A stretch of 64,000 nucleotides of DNA from Parendozoicomonas sp. Alg238-R29 (lineage in GTDB: Bacteria; Pseudomonadota; Gammaproteobacteria; Pseudomonadales; Endozoicomonadaceae): NCBI RefSeq assembly GCF_947331445.1, contig NZ_CAMZOG010000008.1:1-64000 (forward strand). The letters run 5' to 3'. Numbering within the stretch: position 1 is the first letter of the stretch; every line of letters starts with the position of its first letter. Under the pieces are notes generated by a model. That model saw nothing but the letters and a program-made list of their open reading frames with translations. It was not told the DNA's origin and ran no database searches. Positions 16,321-24,843 of the stretch are shown here, one piece after another. The position numbers were made by a program, and so were the translations under genes.

Positions 16321-18361
16321 ATTCCCCTTCAAAAATCATGGAAAAGATGACACCTTTTCCATCCCTTCTATTCTCAGCCTTAACTGTTCCACTATGAGCA
16401 TCCATCACCAGCCGAACAATATAAAGCCCCAAGCCAAGGTGCGGCTTTTCACCTCTGGTTGTACGAACAGATACCATGGAATCAAACAATCTTCCTTCCA
16501 TAGTCCCCGGTAACAATGGCCCATCGTTTTCAACAGAAACAACAATATGGTGGTCACTCTTTGCCAGGTGCAAGGTCACAGAACCATCGACAGGACAGAA
16601 ATCCACTGCATTAGAAACCAGTTTATCCATCGCCTGTACAACAAGCTCCGGTTGAATACTGGTTTCACAAGCTTCAGAACTGTTCACAAGGTTGAAATGA
16701 GTTTTGGGATAAACCCCGGAATAAGCCTGAAACAAATCCTCAAGCATCAACCGCAGATCAATCCGCTCCCACTCACTGGACATGGCCGAATCAGCAATAA
16801 TGTTCTCCAGCCGAGTGGCTTCACTGATGCTGTTTAACAGCCCCCCAAGCCTGTCTGCTCCAGCAAGGGCACGGGATACATAGACTCTTCCTTGTTCACC
16901 CACTTGTTCGTGAGCAAGGTTATCCAGAGAGGAACGCACAACGGCCAGAGGAGTACGCAGTTCATGGGAAAGTTTGCTGCCCAGTGAGCGAAGATATTCG
17001 GTATGGTTTTCCTGCCGTGTCACCATAGCGGCAATACTGCGGGACAATTCTCCCAACTCATCGGAAGACTTGCTGGCAGGAAAGCTTGTACGCAGTCGCC
17101 CATCCCTGCCAATACATTGCTCAGTTGCCCGATGAAGCTTGCGTATTCGGAATGAAAGCCATGAGGCATAACCCAATAACCCGGCTGACACTAAAATAAT
17201 CGCCAGAAAGCTAAGGGAGAACAAACGATTGAAAGAACGGCTGGCCAGAGACATAACGGCCTGGCTGCCTTGCTCCGCGATAAGTGCGCCAACAACATTT
17301 CCATCCTTTACCAGCGGCCATGACGCCAGTAAGCGATAACGGTCGTTTTTCCGTTGCCACAAAGTTACCGGTTGACCATCCAGAGCAGAAGACAATGGAC
17401 TGCTTTGCCAGCCACCACTGCGCCAGAAGTTCTGATAATCCGGCAATTGATTCCAACTCAAAATAGCCCGGTAAAACCAACTGATTAACCAGAAAGGTTC
17501 TTCCTGTTTCGCTGAATGGGTAAATCCTGAGCTGTTTGTACTGGCAATTTGCCAGCCTGCCGAATCAAGAATCCCCAGTCGCATATCGTCTTCAAGGAAG
17601 ACTTCCAGGGTCCGACTGAGGTGTCGGTCAGGCAAAATAAGTGCACCGGGTTCTTCGCCAGGTCCAACGGAACCGGCCCAGTACTCTGTAGCGCCAGAGA
17701 TGACAGTAAAACCAAGCTGTTCCCCCGCCATTGCCAACGGCATCACCAGCTCTAACTGGTAACCGCCGTGAATATCCCGCCAGACTCCACGGATGCGATT
17801 TTCCCGCACAATGCGGTTGATGCTATTCCAGGGGCGTACAGTTCTGGCTACAACCTGACCGGGAGCTTCTGTAACAATGGTATAACGCTCCATACGGTTA
17901 TCTTCCCTAACAAATAACTGAACCCTGTCCCCGTTTTTTAGCGGCACACCGACTGGGTTGTAGTGAACAGTTTTATCTTCAGTAACCTTAAAAGCCAAAT
18001 ACAGGTTGGCACTATCCGTCGCTGCCGAAAACTGCACTGCAGGGTTCATATTGCCTGCTTCACTGCCATCTTCAATGTAGATTCGGCTAGTCAGGTTCTG
18101 CGCTTGCCAGTCTTCAAAGTAACCATCCATGACCAGATCAACCCCAACCGGTTGCACATACACTGCACCTTTGGCTTCAACAGGTTGTGGTAAAAGTTGT
18201 CTTTGAGAAAGGCTTGCAGTTGCTGCCCGCAGTGAAGCACTCAGAACATGAGCCTGTTGCTCCCGGAAAGTCAGTTCCATCTCCTGCACCCAGCGCACAC
18301 CTGCAACTGGAAGCAACAGCACCAGAAGGCCAACAAGCAGTAACTGCCGGCTTAACCGCAT
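16319..18361 (-). CDS. pdsS: Sortase-system sensor histidine kinase PdsS
   Basis: 680 residues. An N-terminal transmembrane helix (~6-22) is followed by a periplasmic region with a CBM9/DOMON-like segment (VDLVMDGYFEDWQAQNL onward, ~75-250). A second helix (~385-405) and a HAMP-like linker come next. The kinase core has His ~466 in SHELRTPL, an N-box (DKLVSNAVDFCP), NDGPLL and GLGLYIVR. This arrangement is that of the histidine kinase of the proteobacterial dedicated sortase system. It abuts the response-regulator gene (TAA-ATG, no spacer), so the two are one operon. No sortase or sortase target gene is in the window, so what it regulates here is open. Confidence 0.8.
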   Translation of the reverse strand: MRLSRQLLLVGLLVLLLPVAGVRWVQEMELTFREQQAHVLSASLRAATASLSQRQLLPQPVEAKGAVYVQPVGVDLVMDGYFEDWQAQNLTSRIYIEDGSEAGNMNPAVQFSAATDSANLYLAFKVTEDKTVHYNPVGVPLKNGDRVQLFVREDNRMERYTIVTEAPGQVVARTVRPWNSINRIVRENRIRGVWRDIHGGYQLELVMPLAMAGEQLGFTVISGATEYWAGSVGPGEEPGALILPDRHLSRTLEVFLEDDMRLGILDSAGWQIASTNSSGFTHSAKQEEPFWLISWFYRAILSWNQLPDYQNFWRSGGWQSSPLSSALDGQPVTLWQRKNDRYRLLASWPLVKDGNVVGALIAEQGSQAVMSLASRSFNRLFSLSFLAIILVSAGLLGYASWLSFRIRKLHRATEQCIGRDGRLRTSFPASKSSDELGELSRSIAAMVTRQENHTEYLRSLGSKLSHELRTPLAVVRSSLDNLAHEQVGEQGRVYVSRALAGADRLGGLLNSISEATRLENIIADSAMSSEWERIDLRLMLEDLFQAYSGVYPKTHFNLVNSSEACETSIQPELVVQAMDKLVSNAVDFCPVDGSVTLHLAKSDHHIVVSVENDGPLLPGTMEGRLFDSMVSVRTTRGEKPHLGLGLYIVRLVMDAHSGTVKAENRRDGKGVIFSMIFEGE

Positions 18362-19054
18362 TTACCGGCTACTCCAGCGGTAGCCCATGCCATAAGCGGT
18401 TTCGATACTGTTAAAGTCGGGAGACATGGCCTGAAACTTTTTGCGGATACGTTTGATATGGGAGGTAACGGTATTATTGTCGAGCACCGTTTGCGCCGCA
18501 TCCATCAGCTGCTGCCGGTTACGCACCTGACCGGGATGGCGGGCAAGACAATGCACAATCCAGAACTCCGTAACCGTAAGATCAACCATCTGGCCGCTCC
18601 AGCTGACGGACATACGATCAAGGTTAATAACCAGCTCTCCACGTTCCAGAACGTCTTCTTTTTCTTTTGGTTGGCTGATCAAATCAACCCGGCGCAGTAA
18701 TGCATGCACCCGCGCCATCATATGGGCGATGCTGATATCTTTGGTGAGATAGTCATCAGCGCCAAGGCGCAGACCGGAGATTACATCCAGTTCATCATCT
18801 CGGGCGGTTAGAAAAACAATTGGCAGTGTTGGTGCCTGACTTCGCAACTCCCGACATAAGTCAAAACCGCCTTCGACTTCGTCACCAAGCCCCACATCAA
18901 TAACAGCAAGATCTGGCAAAGCAAGGCGAAAACCCGCCAGAGCCGAGGGTCTGTCTGAATAATGACTAACCGTGTAACCGTAACGCTGAAAAGCATCACG
19001 ATAGTTGGCTGCGATATCTGGTTCATCTTCCACAATAGCGATATGGCGAGGCAT
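18362..19054 (-). CDS. pdsR: Sortase-system response regulator PdsR (OmpR family)
   Basis: 230 residues. The receiver domain has the acidic pocket VEDEPD, phosphoacceptor Asp53 (AVIDVGLGDE), Thr83 (FLTARDD) and Lys105 (YLTKD). The C-terminal winged helix is LVINLDRMSVSWSGQMVDLTVTEFWIVHCL and NNTVTSHIKRIRKKF, ending with AYGMGYRW. Best reading: DNA-binding partner of PdsS. The ATG at 19054 starts the receiver domain exactly; the open frame to 19207 adds a Cys-rich stretch without homology. Its stop abuts the pdsS start. Confidence 0.85.
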   Translation of the reverse strand: MPRHIAIVEDEPDIAANYRDAFQRYGYTVSHYSDRPSALAGFRLALPDLAVIDVGLGDEVEGGFDLCRELRSQAPTLPIVFLTARDDELDVISGLRLGADDYLTKDISIAHMMARVHALLRRVDLISQPKEKEDVLERGELVINLDRMSVSWSGQMVDLTVTEFWIVHCLARHPGQVRNRQQLMDAAQTVLDNNTVTSHIKRIRKKFQAMSPDFNSIETAYGMGYRWSSR

Positions 19055-19294
19055 CTTTATTAGACCGGCGTTCCCTGAGAGCCCGCACAGGTTAACACAT
19101 GCCTGTAGTTTCCAGCAGGAGCAGGACAAACCACTCTTGCCGCAAATCATAAAAAGTTGATACTCTTGCCGTGCCTTGGGGGAGTAGTCTCCATATCTGT
19201 TTGCCATTCCTATTGACTGGATTCTGCAAACCCGGGCGGGATGATCAGCTGTGTTGCTGTGTATTTGTCATAATATCCCGTCCCCGGACATTTC

Positions 19295-19586
19295 ATGGAA
19301 ACCCTTTCTGTCTCTACCCTGATGGTATTTATTGCCGAGATTGGCGATAAAACCCATCTTCTTGTTCTCCTGCTTGCCTGTCGTTATCGCAAACCCTGGG
19401 TGGCCGGAATGCTCGCTCCAGAAATCCTTCAGTGGATTGTGGGGTGGTCATTTTCGGAACGACTCTTGGCATGTTGCTGTTGTTTTTATTGGTAATAACT
19501 TGGCTGATCGCCTGCCCCTGCAATGGATTCGCCGTATTGCCGCTGCATTGTTTGATGGCTTGGGCGTTGCGGCACTACTGAACTGA
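19295..19586 (+). pseudogene. Decayed GDT1/TMEM165-family (UPF0016) cation transporter gene
   Basis: Three pieces of a UPF0016 protein occur in order but in different frames. The N-terminus is MxTLSVSTLMVFIAEIGDKTHLLVLLLACRYRKPW (first EIGDKT motif, frame from 19295). VVIFGTTLGML follows near 19440. Then VVFIGNNLADRLPLQWIRRIAA...GLGVAALL runs to the stop at 19584-19586. Intact members have ~190 residues and a second EIGDKT motif; here only ~95 codons remain and that second motif is gone, so there are at least two internal deletions plus frameshifts. The family exports Mn2+ or exchanges Ca2+/H+. It lies between pdsR and pdsO, in the opposite direction. Confidence 0.8.
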
Positions 19587-19611
19587 AAACACTGCTGAAC
19601 TGAAAACATTG
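19578..19611 (+). repeat. 17-bp tandem duplication over the pseudogene stop
   Basis: CTGAACTGAAAACACTG (19578-19594) is followed directly by CTGAACTGAAAACATTG (19595-19611), one mismatch. The first copy contains the stop codon of the GDT1-family pseudogene. Confidence 0.9.
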
Positions 19612-19618
19612 AACCCCT

Positions 19619-19642
19619 ACCAGGCTTCAAAAGAAGCCTGGT
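19619..19642 (-). terminator. Stem-loop downstream of pdsO
   Basis: ACCAGGCTTC, loop AAAA, GAAGCCTGGT: perfect 10-bp stem starting 15 bases beyond the pdsO stop. T-runs are weak on both strands. Confidence 0.6.
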
Positions 19643-19656
19643 ATTGTTTCGCCTTG

Positions 19657-20388
19657 TTATTCACTGGCCACCAACTCTTCACTGTTTTCCTGAAGCTTCA
19701 CCGTCACTACACGCTCCATGGCATAGGCATCCAGGTTATTGGTTGGCGCATCAGACTGACGGGCTCCGTAGGCAAACTTCTGAATGCGGTGCGCTTCAAT
19801 GCCTTTGCTGATCAGGAAACCACGCACACTTGCTGCCCTGCGTTCAGAGAGTTTCAGGTTGTATTCGTCTGCACCACGCGGATCAGCAAACCCTGCCAAT
19901 TGAATATTCAGCTGTGGCTGCTCTTTCAGTAGACGAACAAGTACATTCAAACGGTTTTCATCCCGCATATTCAGAGTGTCACCAGCCGTGCTGAACATCA
20001 CATTCAATTGCAGTGAATCCAAGGCCAGATCCTGATAACGACCAGCTTCCTGCCGGGCAATCAGCAACTGTTCCTGAACACGAGCCAACTCAGCTAGAGC
20101 CTGATCTCTCTCGGAACTGAGTTCTGCGGTCAGCACACCTGATTCATTTGCCTTATTCACGCTATTACCGAGCCAATCACCAGCAGCCATTCCAAGCACA
20201 AAACCAACAGGGCCACCAAGCACTGCACCAGCCACACTGCTACCAGCCACAATGCCGCTCTTCTCTTTTGTCCATTCACCCTGTTGCGCCTGTGCAGGCG
20301 CTGCTGCCGCAAACATCAACCCTGTCGCCAAAACTATTGCTGTTAGACGAGAAGCGCCTTTTTTATCGAACATTTTTTCAGTTGTCAT
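19657..20388 (-). CDS. pdsO: Sortase-associated OmpA-like protein PdsO
   Basis: 243 residues. The signal peptide reads LTAIVLATGLMFAAAAPAQA. A glycine-zipper segment (GSSVAGAVLGGPVGFVLGMAAGDWLG) and a short coiled coil follow. A C-terminal OmpA/MotB peptidoglycan-binding domain comes last (LNVMFSTAGDTLN, LAGFADPRGADEYNLKLSERRAASVRGFL). This order matches PdsO, the OmpA-like partner of the proteobacterial dedicated sortase system. ATG 20388 is preceded by AAGGG eight bases upstream; two upstream Met in the open frame are less suitable. It is separated from pdsRS by the decayed transporter gene. It probably tethers the outer surface machinery to peptidoglycan. Confidence 0.75.
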   Translation of the reverse strand: MTTEKMFDKKGASRLTAIVLATGLMFAAAAPAQAQQGEWTKEKSGIVAGSSVAGAVLGGPVGFVLGMAAGDWLGNSVNKANESGVLTAELSSERDQALAELARVQEQLLIARQEAGRYQDLALDSLQLNVMFSTAGDTLNMRDENRLNVLVRLLKEQPQLNIQLAGFADPRGADEYNLKLSERRAASVRGFLISKGIEAHRIQKFAYGARQSDAPTNNLDAYAMERVVTVKLQENSEELVASE

Positions 20389-20546
20389 CAGGTTATCCCT
20401 TTTCATCATCAGTCTGTGGAACTCACGATCTATTACACAAAACAAAAAGGGCATTACGGTGGCGGAGCTGTGATGATTTACGGAGCAAAAATGGCGAATT
20501 ATGGCAACTGTTCCATACTCGCATGCAGAACAATCAGGGGATCCCC

Positions 20547-21530
20547 ATGAATTCTCTCAACCATATTGGTGTGCTCACATCCGGTGGTGATGCTCCGGGC
20601 ATGAATGCAGCAGTCAGAGCTGTTGTTCGCAGTGCTATCTATCACGACATGAAAGTAACAGGTATTTCGGAAGGGTATACAGGCCTGCTGGAAGGCAAAC
20701 TCAAATTGCTCAACTCCCGTTCTGTGTCCAACATCATTAACCAGGGTGGCACTTTTCTAAAATCCGCGCGGTGTATGGAGTTCTACAAACCGGAGGGGCG
20801 TGCCAAAGCGGCTGAACAACTCAAGAAGTCTGGTATTGATGCACTTGTAGTGATTGGTGGAGATGGCTCGTTTACCGGCGCCGTAACTCTGGCCCGGGAA
20901 CATAAAATCCCCGTTGTAGGTATTCCTGGAACCATCGATAACGACATCTACGGCACAGATTTCACCATCGGCTTTGATACCGCCATTAATACGGTTCTGG
21001 ATGCAGTTGATAAGATCCGCGACACCGCCACATCCCATAACCGTTTGTTCTTTATTGAAGTGATGGGGCGTGACGCCGGTTATATAGCTATCTATGCAGG
21101 TATTGGCTCGGGCAGTGAAGAAATACTGATTCCTGAAAAATCTCGGGGTATCGATTATCTTCTACATTCTCTTAATCGCAGTAACCGTGCCGGAAAGACC
21201 TCCAGCATTGTTGTTGTGGCAGAAGGTGATAAAAAAAGCGGTGGTGTTTACGATCTGGCCAAAACTGTGGAGGAAAAACTTCCCGGGTACAGCGCCAGAG
21301 TCACCATTCTCGGGCATTTACAGCGGGGTGGTAAGCCAACCTGTGCAGACAGGGTATTGGCCAGCCGCTTAGGTGTTGCGGCTGTAGATACTCTTAGAGA
21401 TGGAACATCCGGCGTAATGGTGGGACTCAGGGATAACAGGATTACGCTTACCGGGCTTGAAAAGGCCTGCAAAGAGACGCCGGATATGGATGCAGAACTT
21501 ATTCGAGTGGCGGATATTGTCTCTATATAG
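20547..21530 (+). CDS. pfkA: 6-phosphofructokinase (PfkA family)
   Basis: 327 residues. Motifs in order: IGVLTSGGDAPGMNAAVRA (ATP site), VVIGGDGSFTGA, GIPGTIDNDIYGTDFTIGFDTA (fructose-6-phosphate and catalytic Asp in TIDND), EVMGRDAGYIA, and LGHLQRGGKPTCADRVLA. It catalyses ATP-dependent phosphorylation of fructose-6-phosphate in glycolysis; GGDG after the ATP site fits the ATP- rather than PPi-dependent form. ATG 20547 has AGGGG six bases upstream and starts the family N-terminus. The open frame reaches 20148 but overlaps pdsO. It is divergent from pdsO and convergent with the acyl-CoA synthetase. Confidence 0.9.
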   Translation: MNSLNHIGVLTSGGDAPGMNAAVRAVVRSAIYHDMKVTGISEGYTGLLEGKLKLLNSRSVSNIINQGGTFLKSARCMEFYKPEGRAKAAEQLKKSGIDALVVIGGDGSFTGAVTLAREHKIPVVGIPGTIDNDIYGTDFTIGFDTAINTVLDAVDKIRDTATSHNRLFFIEVMGRDAGYIAIYAGIGSGSEEILIPEKSRGIDYLLHSLNRSNRAGKTSSIVVVAEGDKKSGGVYDLAKTVEEKLPGYSARVTILGHLQRGGKPTCADRVLASRLGVAAVDTLRDGTSGVMVGLRDNRITLTGLEKACKETPDMDAELIRVADIVSI

Positions 21531-21546
21531 AGCCATGAGAGAGTAC

Positions 21547-21587
21547 AACAGGTTGGACTGCTTACAGCATGATCCAACCTGTTATTT
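21547..21587 (+). terminator. Terminator after pfkA
   Basis: AACAGGTTGGA (21547-21557) and TCCAACCTGTT (21573-21583) are perfect 11-bp arms around a 15-base loop, followed by ATTTT. It can also stop the convergent gene. Confidence 0.75.
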
Positions 21588-21607
21588 TAGAGTTAAGCGA
21601 CAGCTGA

Positions 21608-23257
21608 CTACTGATGTTCCAGTTCGGATTCCCAGACAACCGTACCGGAAAACTGACGGGTCAGGTATTCACCATAACGCTCTTCCAGCTTGTTGCGCTT
21701 GATCTTGAGAGTCGGGGTTAACATATCGTTTTCTATACCCCAAACTTCTTCAGAAACAACGATATGATCAAGCCGCTCATGGCTTTCCAGCTCACTGTTC
21801 ACTTCCTGCAAAGTCTTTTGCAGCTTAGCGCGAACATCATCAGACCTGTGCCTGATTTGCTCATTCATAACAACAATCGCCAGCGGCTGTTTTCGGCCAA
21901 TGCCCATGACACAAACCTGCTCGATATCAGCATTACGGGCCAGCAAACTTTCAATGGGAACGGGTGCCACATATTTACCTTTGGCGGTTTTAAACTGCTC
22001 TTTTACCCGACCAATAATTTTCCATACACCATTTTCGTAAACACCCCGGTCACCGGTACGGAACCAGCCATCAACAAACGCGTCCTCGGTCGCTTGCGAA
22101 TTCTTATAGTATTCCTTGAATACAGCTGCGCCCCGTATAAGCACCTCGCCTTCATTGGAGAGTTTCATCTCAACGCACTCTTGGGCTGTACCAATTGTTC
22201 CCAGCGACTTTCTGTCAAATGGAAAGTTAGCGCAGGATAAACCTGCGGTTTCTGTCATGCCCCAGCCTTCACAAATGGATATTCCAAGACGGTCATACCA
22301 TTCCAGGATTCCTGGTGAAATCGGTGCAGAACCAGAAGCACATAACCTGGATTGACTGAGCCCAAGTCCTTTACGTATTTTTTTGGAAACCAGCTTTCCT
22401 ACCAGTGGAACCTTTAAAAGTTTCTGAAGTTTCTCATCCGGTAGCTGGGCAAGAATCTGTGCCTGAAACTTTGTCCACAGTCTTGGCACTGACACAAATG
22501 TTGTTGGCCGGGCATGGCGAACATCATCAATAAATGTGTCTAATGATTCCACAAAGAAAATTTCCTGCGGGGAGTAAATACTTAGAATTTCTACAACACT
22601 GCGCTCGGTGATATGAGCCAGAGGCAAGTAAGACATACTGCGATTCGGAATACTTTTGTCGTGCAAAGTAACAGCGCTGCCACTTGCTGCAGCAATATTT
22701 TCGTAAGTAAGAACAACCCCTTTAGGCAAGCCGGTGCTGCCTGAGGTATATACCAGAGTAAAAGTATCTCCGGCGGCTGGAGTATTCACTTTCAGAAGTG
22801 GCCCATACCTCTCAAGCCAATCTGTAAATTTATCTGTGCCTGATAAAGTAGGGTAAGGGAAAGTGATAATCTGGGTACCTTTCTCAAACGCCCGCTCTGC
22901 TGCCTCAGTGTTATCCAACTTACCAACGAAAACAGCTTTAGCCTCACTGTGACTCATCACATGCCGAATCATGGAAGTTCCAGCCGTTGCATAAATTGGC
23001 ACACTGATCATGCCCGCCATCATTATGGCCAGGTCAGCGATAAACCACTCCGCGCTGTTCTTTGCAAAAATCGCGATTCGATCACCTTTCTCAAAACCCT
23101 GAGCAAGTAAACCAGCAGCTATACGACGAGCCTGATCATCAGCCTGAGCCCAGGTTAAAGTTCTCCATTCTCGATTATCTGGTTGGTGCAACCAAAGTTG
23201 ATTAGGGTGACGAGCAACATTATTGGCGAATTCTGCCAACGGAAGGCGGTATTCCAT
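21608..23257 (-). CDS. Long-chain-fatty-acid-CoA ligase-type AMP-binding protein
   Basis: 549 residues. ANL motifs in order: LVYTSGSTGLPKGVVLTYEN (phosphate loop, ~167-186), SYLPLAHITERSV, GWGMTETAGL, DGWFRTGDRGVY and GRVKEQFKTAKGKYVAP. A C-terminal TPTLKIKRNKLEERY carries the expected A10-region Lys. The YLPLAHITER wording and GKYVAP hinge are typical of eukaryote-like FAA/FadD15-type long-chain acyl-CoA synthetases. It activates fatty acids for beta-oxidation or lipid synthesis, at the inner membrane face. ATG 23257 gives a natural N-terminus and is preceded by AAGG ten bases upstream. It stands alone. Confidence 0.85.
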   Translation of the reverse strand: MEYRLPLAEFANNVARHPNQLWLHQPDNREWRTLTWAQADDQARRIAAGLLAQGFEKGDRIAIFAKNSAEWFIADLAIMMAGMISVPIYATAGTSMIRHVMSHSEAKAVFVGKLDNTEAAERAFEKGTQIITFPYPTLSGTDKFTDWLERYGPLLKVNTPAAGDTFTLVYTSGSTGLPKGVVLTYENIAAASGSAVTLHDKSIPNRSMSYLPLAHITERSVVEILSIYSPQEIFFVESLDTFIDDVRHARPTTFVSVPRLWTKFQAQILAQLPDEKLQKLLKVPLVGKLVSKKIRKGLGLSQSRLCASGSAPISPGILEWYDRLGISICEGWGMTETAGLSCANFPFDRKSLGTIGTAQECVEMKLSNEGEVLIRGAAVFKEYYKNSQATEDAFVDGWFRTGDRGVYENGVWKIIGRVKEQFKTAKGKYVAPVPIESLLARNADIEQVCVMGIGRKQPLAIVVMNEQIRHRSDDVRAKLQKTLQEVNSELESHERLDHIVVSEEVWGIENDMLTPTLKIKRNKLEERYGEYLTRQFSGTVVWESELEHQ

Positions 23258-23420
23258 AGAGCACCTTTTTATTATTTTTATTTTTTTATGGGAATTATCC
23301 TGCCTGCACGTGAAGGCTTTAACAACACGCTGTACAAAAAATACATTGATATAAATGAAAGGTGCAAACAGGCAATCAGGTCAACGAGAAATTGACCTGA
23401 CTGTTCAGAGAAAGTGAGAG

Positions 23421-24194
23421 CTAGCTGGTAACCTCTTCCATCAAAATCGCGTGACGGCAGGTTGGGAATGTTTCACAGACCAAGGCTTTATGCCCGGCAT
23501 GCCTACCTTTAGATATTGTGCGTGCAACCATACGTGCCCCGCACTTTTTACAGCTTCGACTCTCTGACTCTTCCGATTGTTCAACGAATTTCTCAACAGC
23601 AGAAGATTCTTCTTCCTGAGAGTCATCCTGTAGGTCGTCGCACCCACGGGAATCACCAACAACTGCACAGGTTCCCAGAACATTATTCAAGCCTGTCGCC
23701 TGATAAACATCACGGCGGAGACGGGTGACATCAAAAAAGCCACCTGTTTCGTAAACCAGAAGTGGTAATTCCACCCTTTCACAAAACTCCCGTAACTGTG
23801 AAGTTTTCTTTTCCAGATTCTCGCCTTTATCCACCAGCACAATACCGCACTTTGGCAGCATTTTTCGACGGTCGCACAGCAAAAGGTCAAAGTGGCGGTT
23901 GCGCACTTTACCAGGCAGAGGGCTCACCATACCTGAGGAACGAATCACATCAGCAATATCTACATTGCGGAACAGATTGAAGTGCTCACGCACAGCAACA
24001 TCCAGCAATCCATAGATAGAGCGTGAAGGCCCATCAAACAAAGGATTCTGCAAATACATATTACTCTGAGAACGCTTACGTAACAGGTAATGGATAAGAA
24101 GCCCAAAGATACAAAGCCCGCCAATCAGAAGCAGGGGATAAACATAAAAAGGCAGTGCGCCTTCACTGACAATACCTGTCACTTTTTCTACCAC
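23421..24194 (-). CDS. Membrane-anchored DUF2726 protein with C-terminal zinc ribbon
   Basis: 257 residues. Residues ~15-39 form one membrane helix. Residues ~60-170 match the DUF2726 domain, a fold related to restriction-like nucleases (FNLFRNVDIADVIRSSG, NRHFDLLLCDRRKMLPKCGIVLVDKG, REFCERVELPLLVYETGGF). An acidic linker follows. The last ~45 residues form a topoisomerase-like zinc ribbon with CKKCGARM and CETFPTC. This combination fits a membrane-associated nucleic-acid-binding or nicking protein, but function is not established. It is a single gene. Confidence 0.65.
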   Translation of the reverse strand: MVEKVTGIVSEGALPFYVYPLLLIGGLCIFGLLIHYLLRKRSQSNMYLQNPLFDGPSRSIYGLLDVAVREHFNLFRNVDIADVIRSSGMVSPLPGKVRNRHFDLLLCDRRKMLPKCGIVLVDKGENLEKKTSQLREFCERVELPLLVYETGGFFDVTRLRRDVYQATGLNNVLGTCAVVGDSRGCDDLQDDSQEEESSAVEKFVEQSEESESRSCKKCGARMVARTISKGRHAGHKALVCETFPTCRHAILMEEVTS

Positions 24195-24409
24195 TCAGAG
24201 AATACTCGCTAGACATTGTTCGGTTTGAGTGCTTCGAACGTCCGCTGTTAATGGTGTAGGGTCTATTCACTTAGAATTAAACGCAGCTGTAATAATAGAT
24301 AATGTAGCGAACAGGCAATGAAATAACCATATCCCACATGCCGAAATTCATGAGACTGCAAAGACAATTACATGGTTATTCGATTCGATAGACCGCTTTC
24401 TTTAACGCC

Positions 24410-24442
24410 ATGGTTTACAAAAAATCAATGGAGGTAAACCAT
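24410..24442. repeat. Inverted repeat, 9-bp arms
   Basis: ATGGTTTAC (24410-24418) and GTAAACCAT (24434-24442), 15 bases apart, between the DUF167 gene end and the DUF2726 gene start. It could be a stem-loop or operator; there is no T-run next to it. Confidence 0.5.
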
Positions 24443-24463
24443 ACAGAAACCTGGAGCCTTAAT

Positions 24464-24757
24464 CTATGAAGGTACAACTATACACAAACGCTCCGGAACT
24501 TTTTCAGGCTCAGAGATAGAAACTCTTTTCTCCCTGCTCAACTCACCACTGATAATAGATATATCCCGCTTGCTGACACCGAACTGTTTAGCCAGAAACT
24601 TGATCAGGTAATCATTGGCTTTGCCATCAACCGGTGGCGCTTTGATACGAATCTTCAGGCTGTCTCCGTGCAAGCCTGAGAATTCATCTTTACTGGCTCT
24701 CGGCTGCAAGTGGCAGGAGAGAATCAGGTTTTTATCCTGCCAGCGATAAAACGACAT
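24464..24757 (-). CDS. yggU: DUF167/YggU-family protein
   Basis: 97 residues from ATG 24757. The family signature is clear: LSCHLQPRASKDEFSGLHGDSLKIRIKAPPVDGKANDYLIKFLAKQF in outline, then GVSKRDISIISGELSREKRVSI. DUF167 proteins are small alpha/beta proteins of unknown role. In many gammaproteobacteria yggU follows proC and yggT; here neither is adjacent, which is unusual. Four extra residues (MRKT) would be added by a start at 24769. Confidence 0.8.
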   Translation of the reverse strand: MSFYRWQDKNLILSCHLQPRASKDEFSGLHGDSLKIRIKAPPVDGKANDYLIKFLAKQFGVSKRDISIISGELSREKRVSISEPEKVPERLCIVVPS

Positions 24758-24843
24758 TGTCTTCCTCAAACGACTGAAATTGGAGGGTATCCAGACTGAC
24801 TGCTAGGCTCACTGCCGCATTCAAAAGCCGGAGCATCCCTTAC

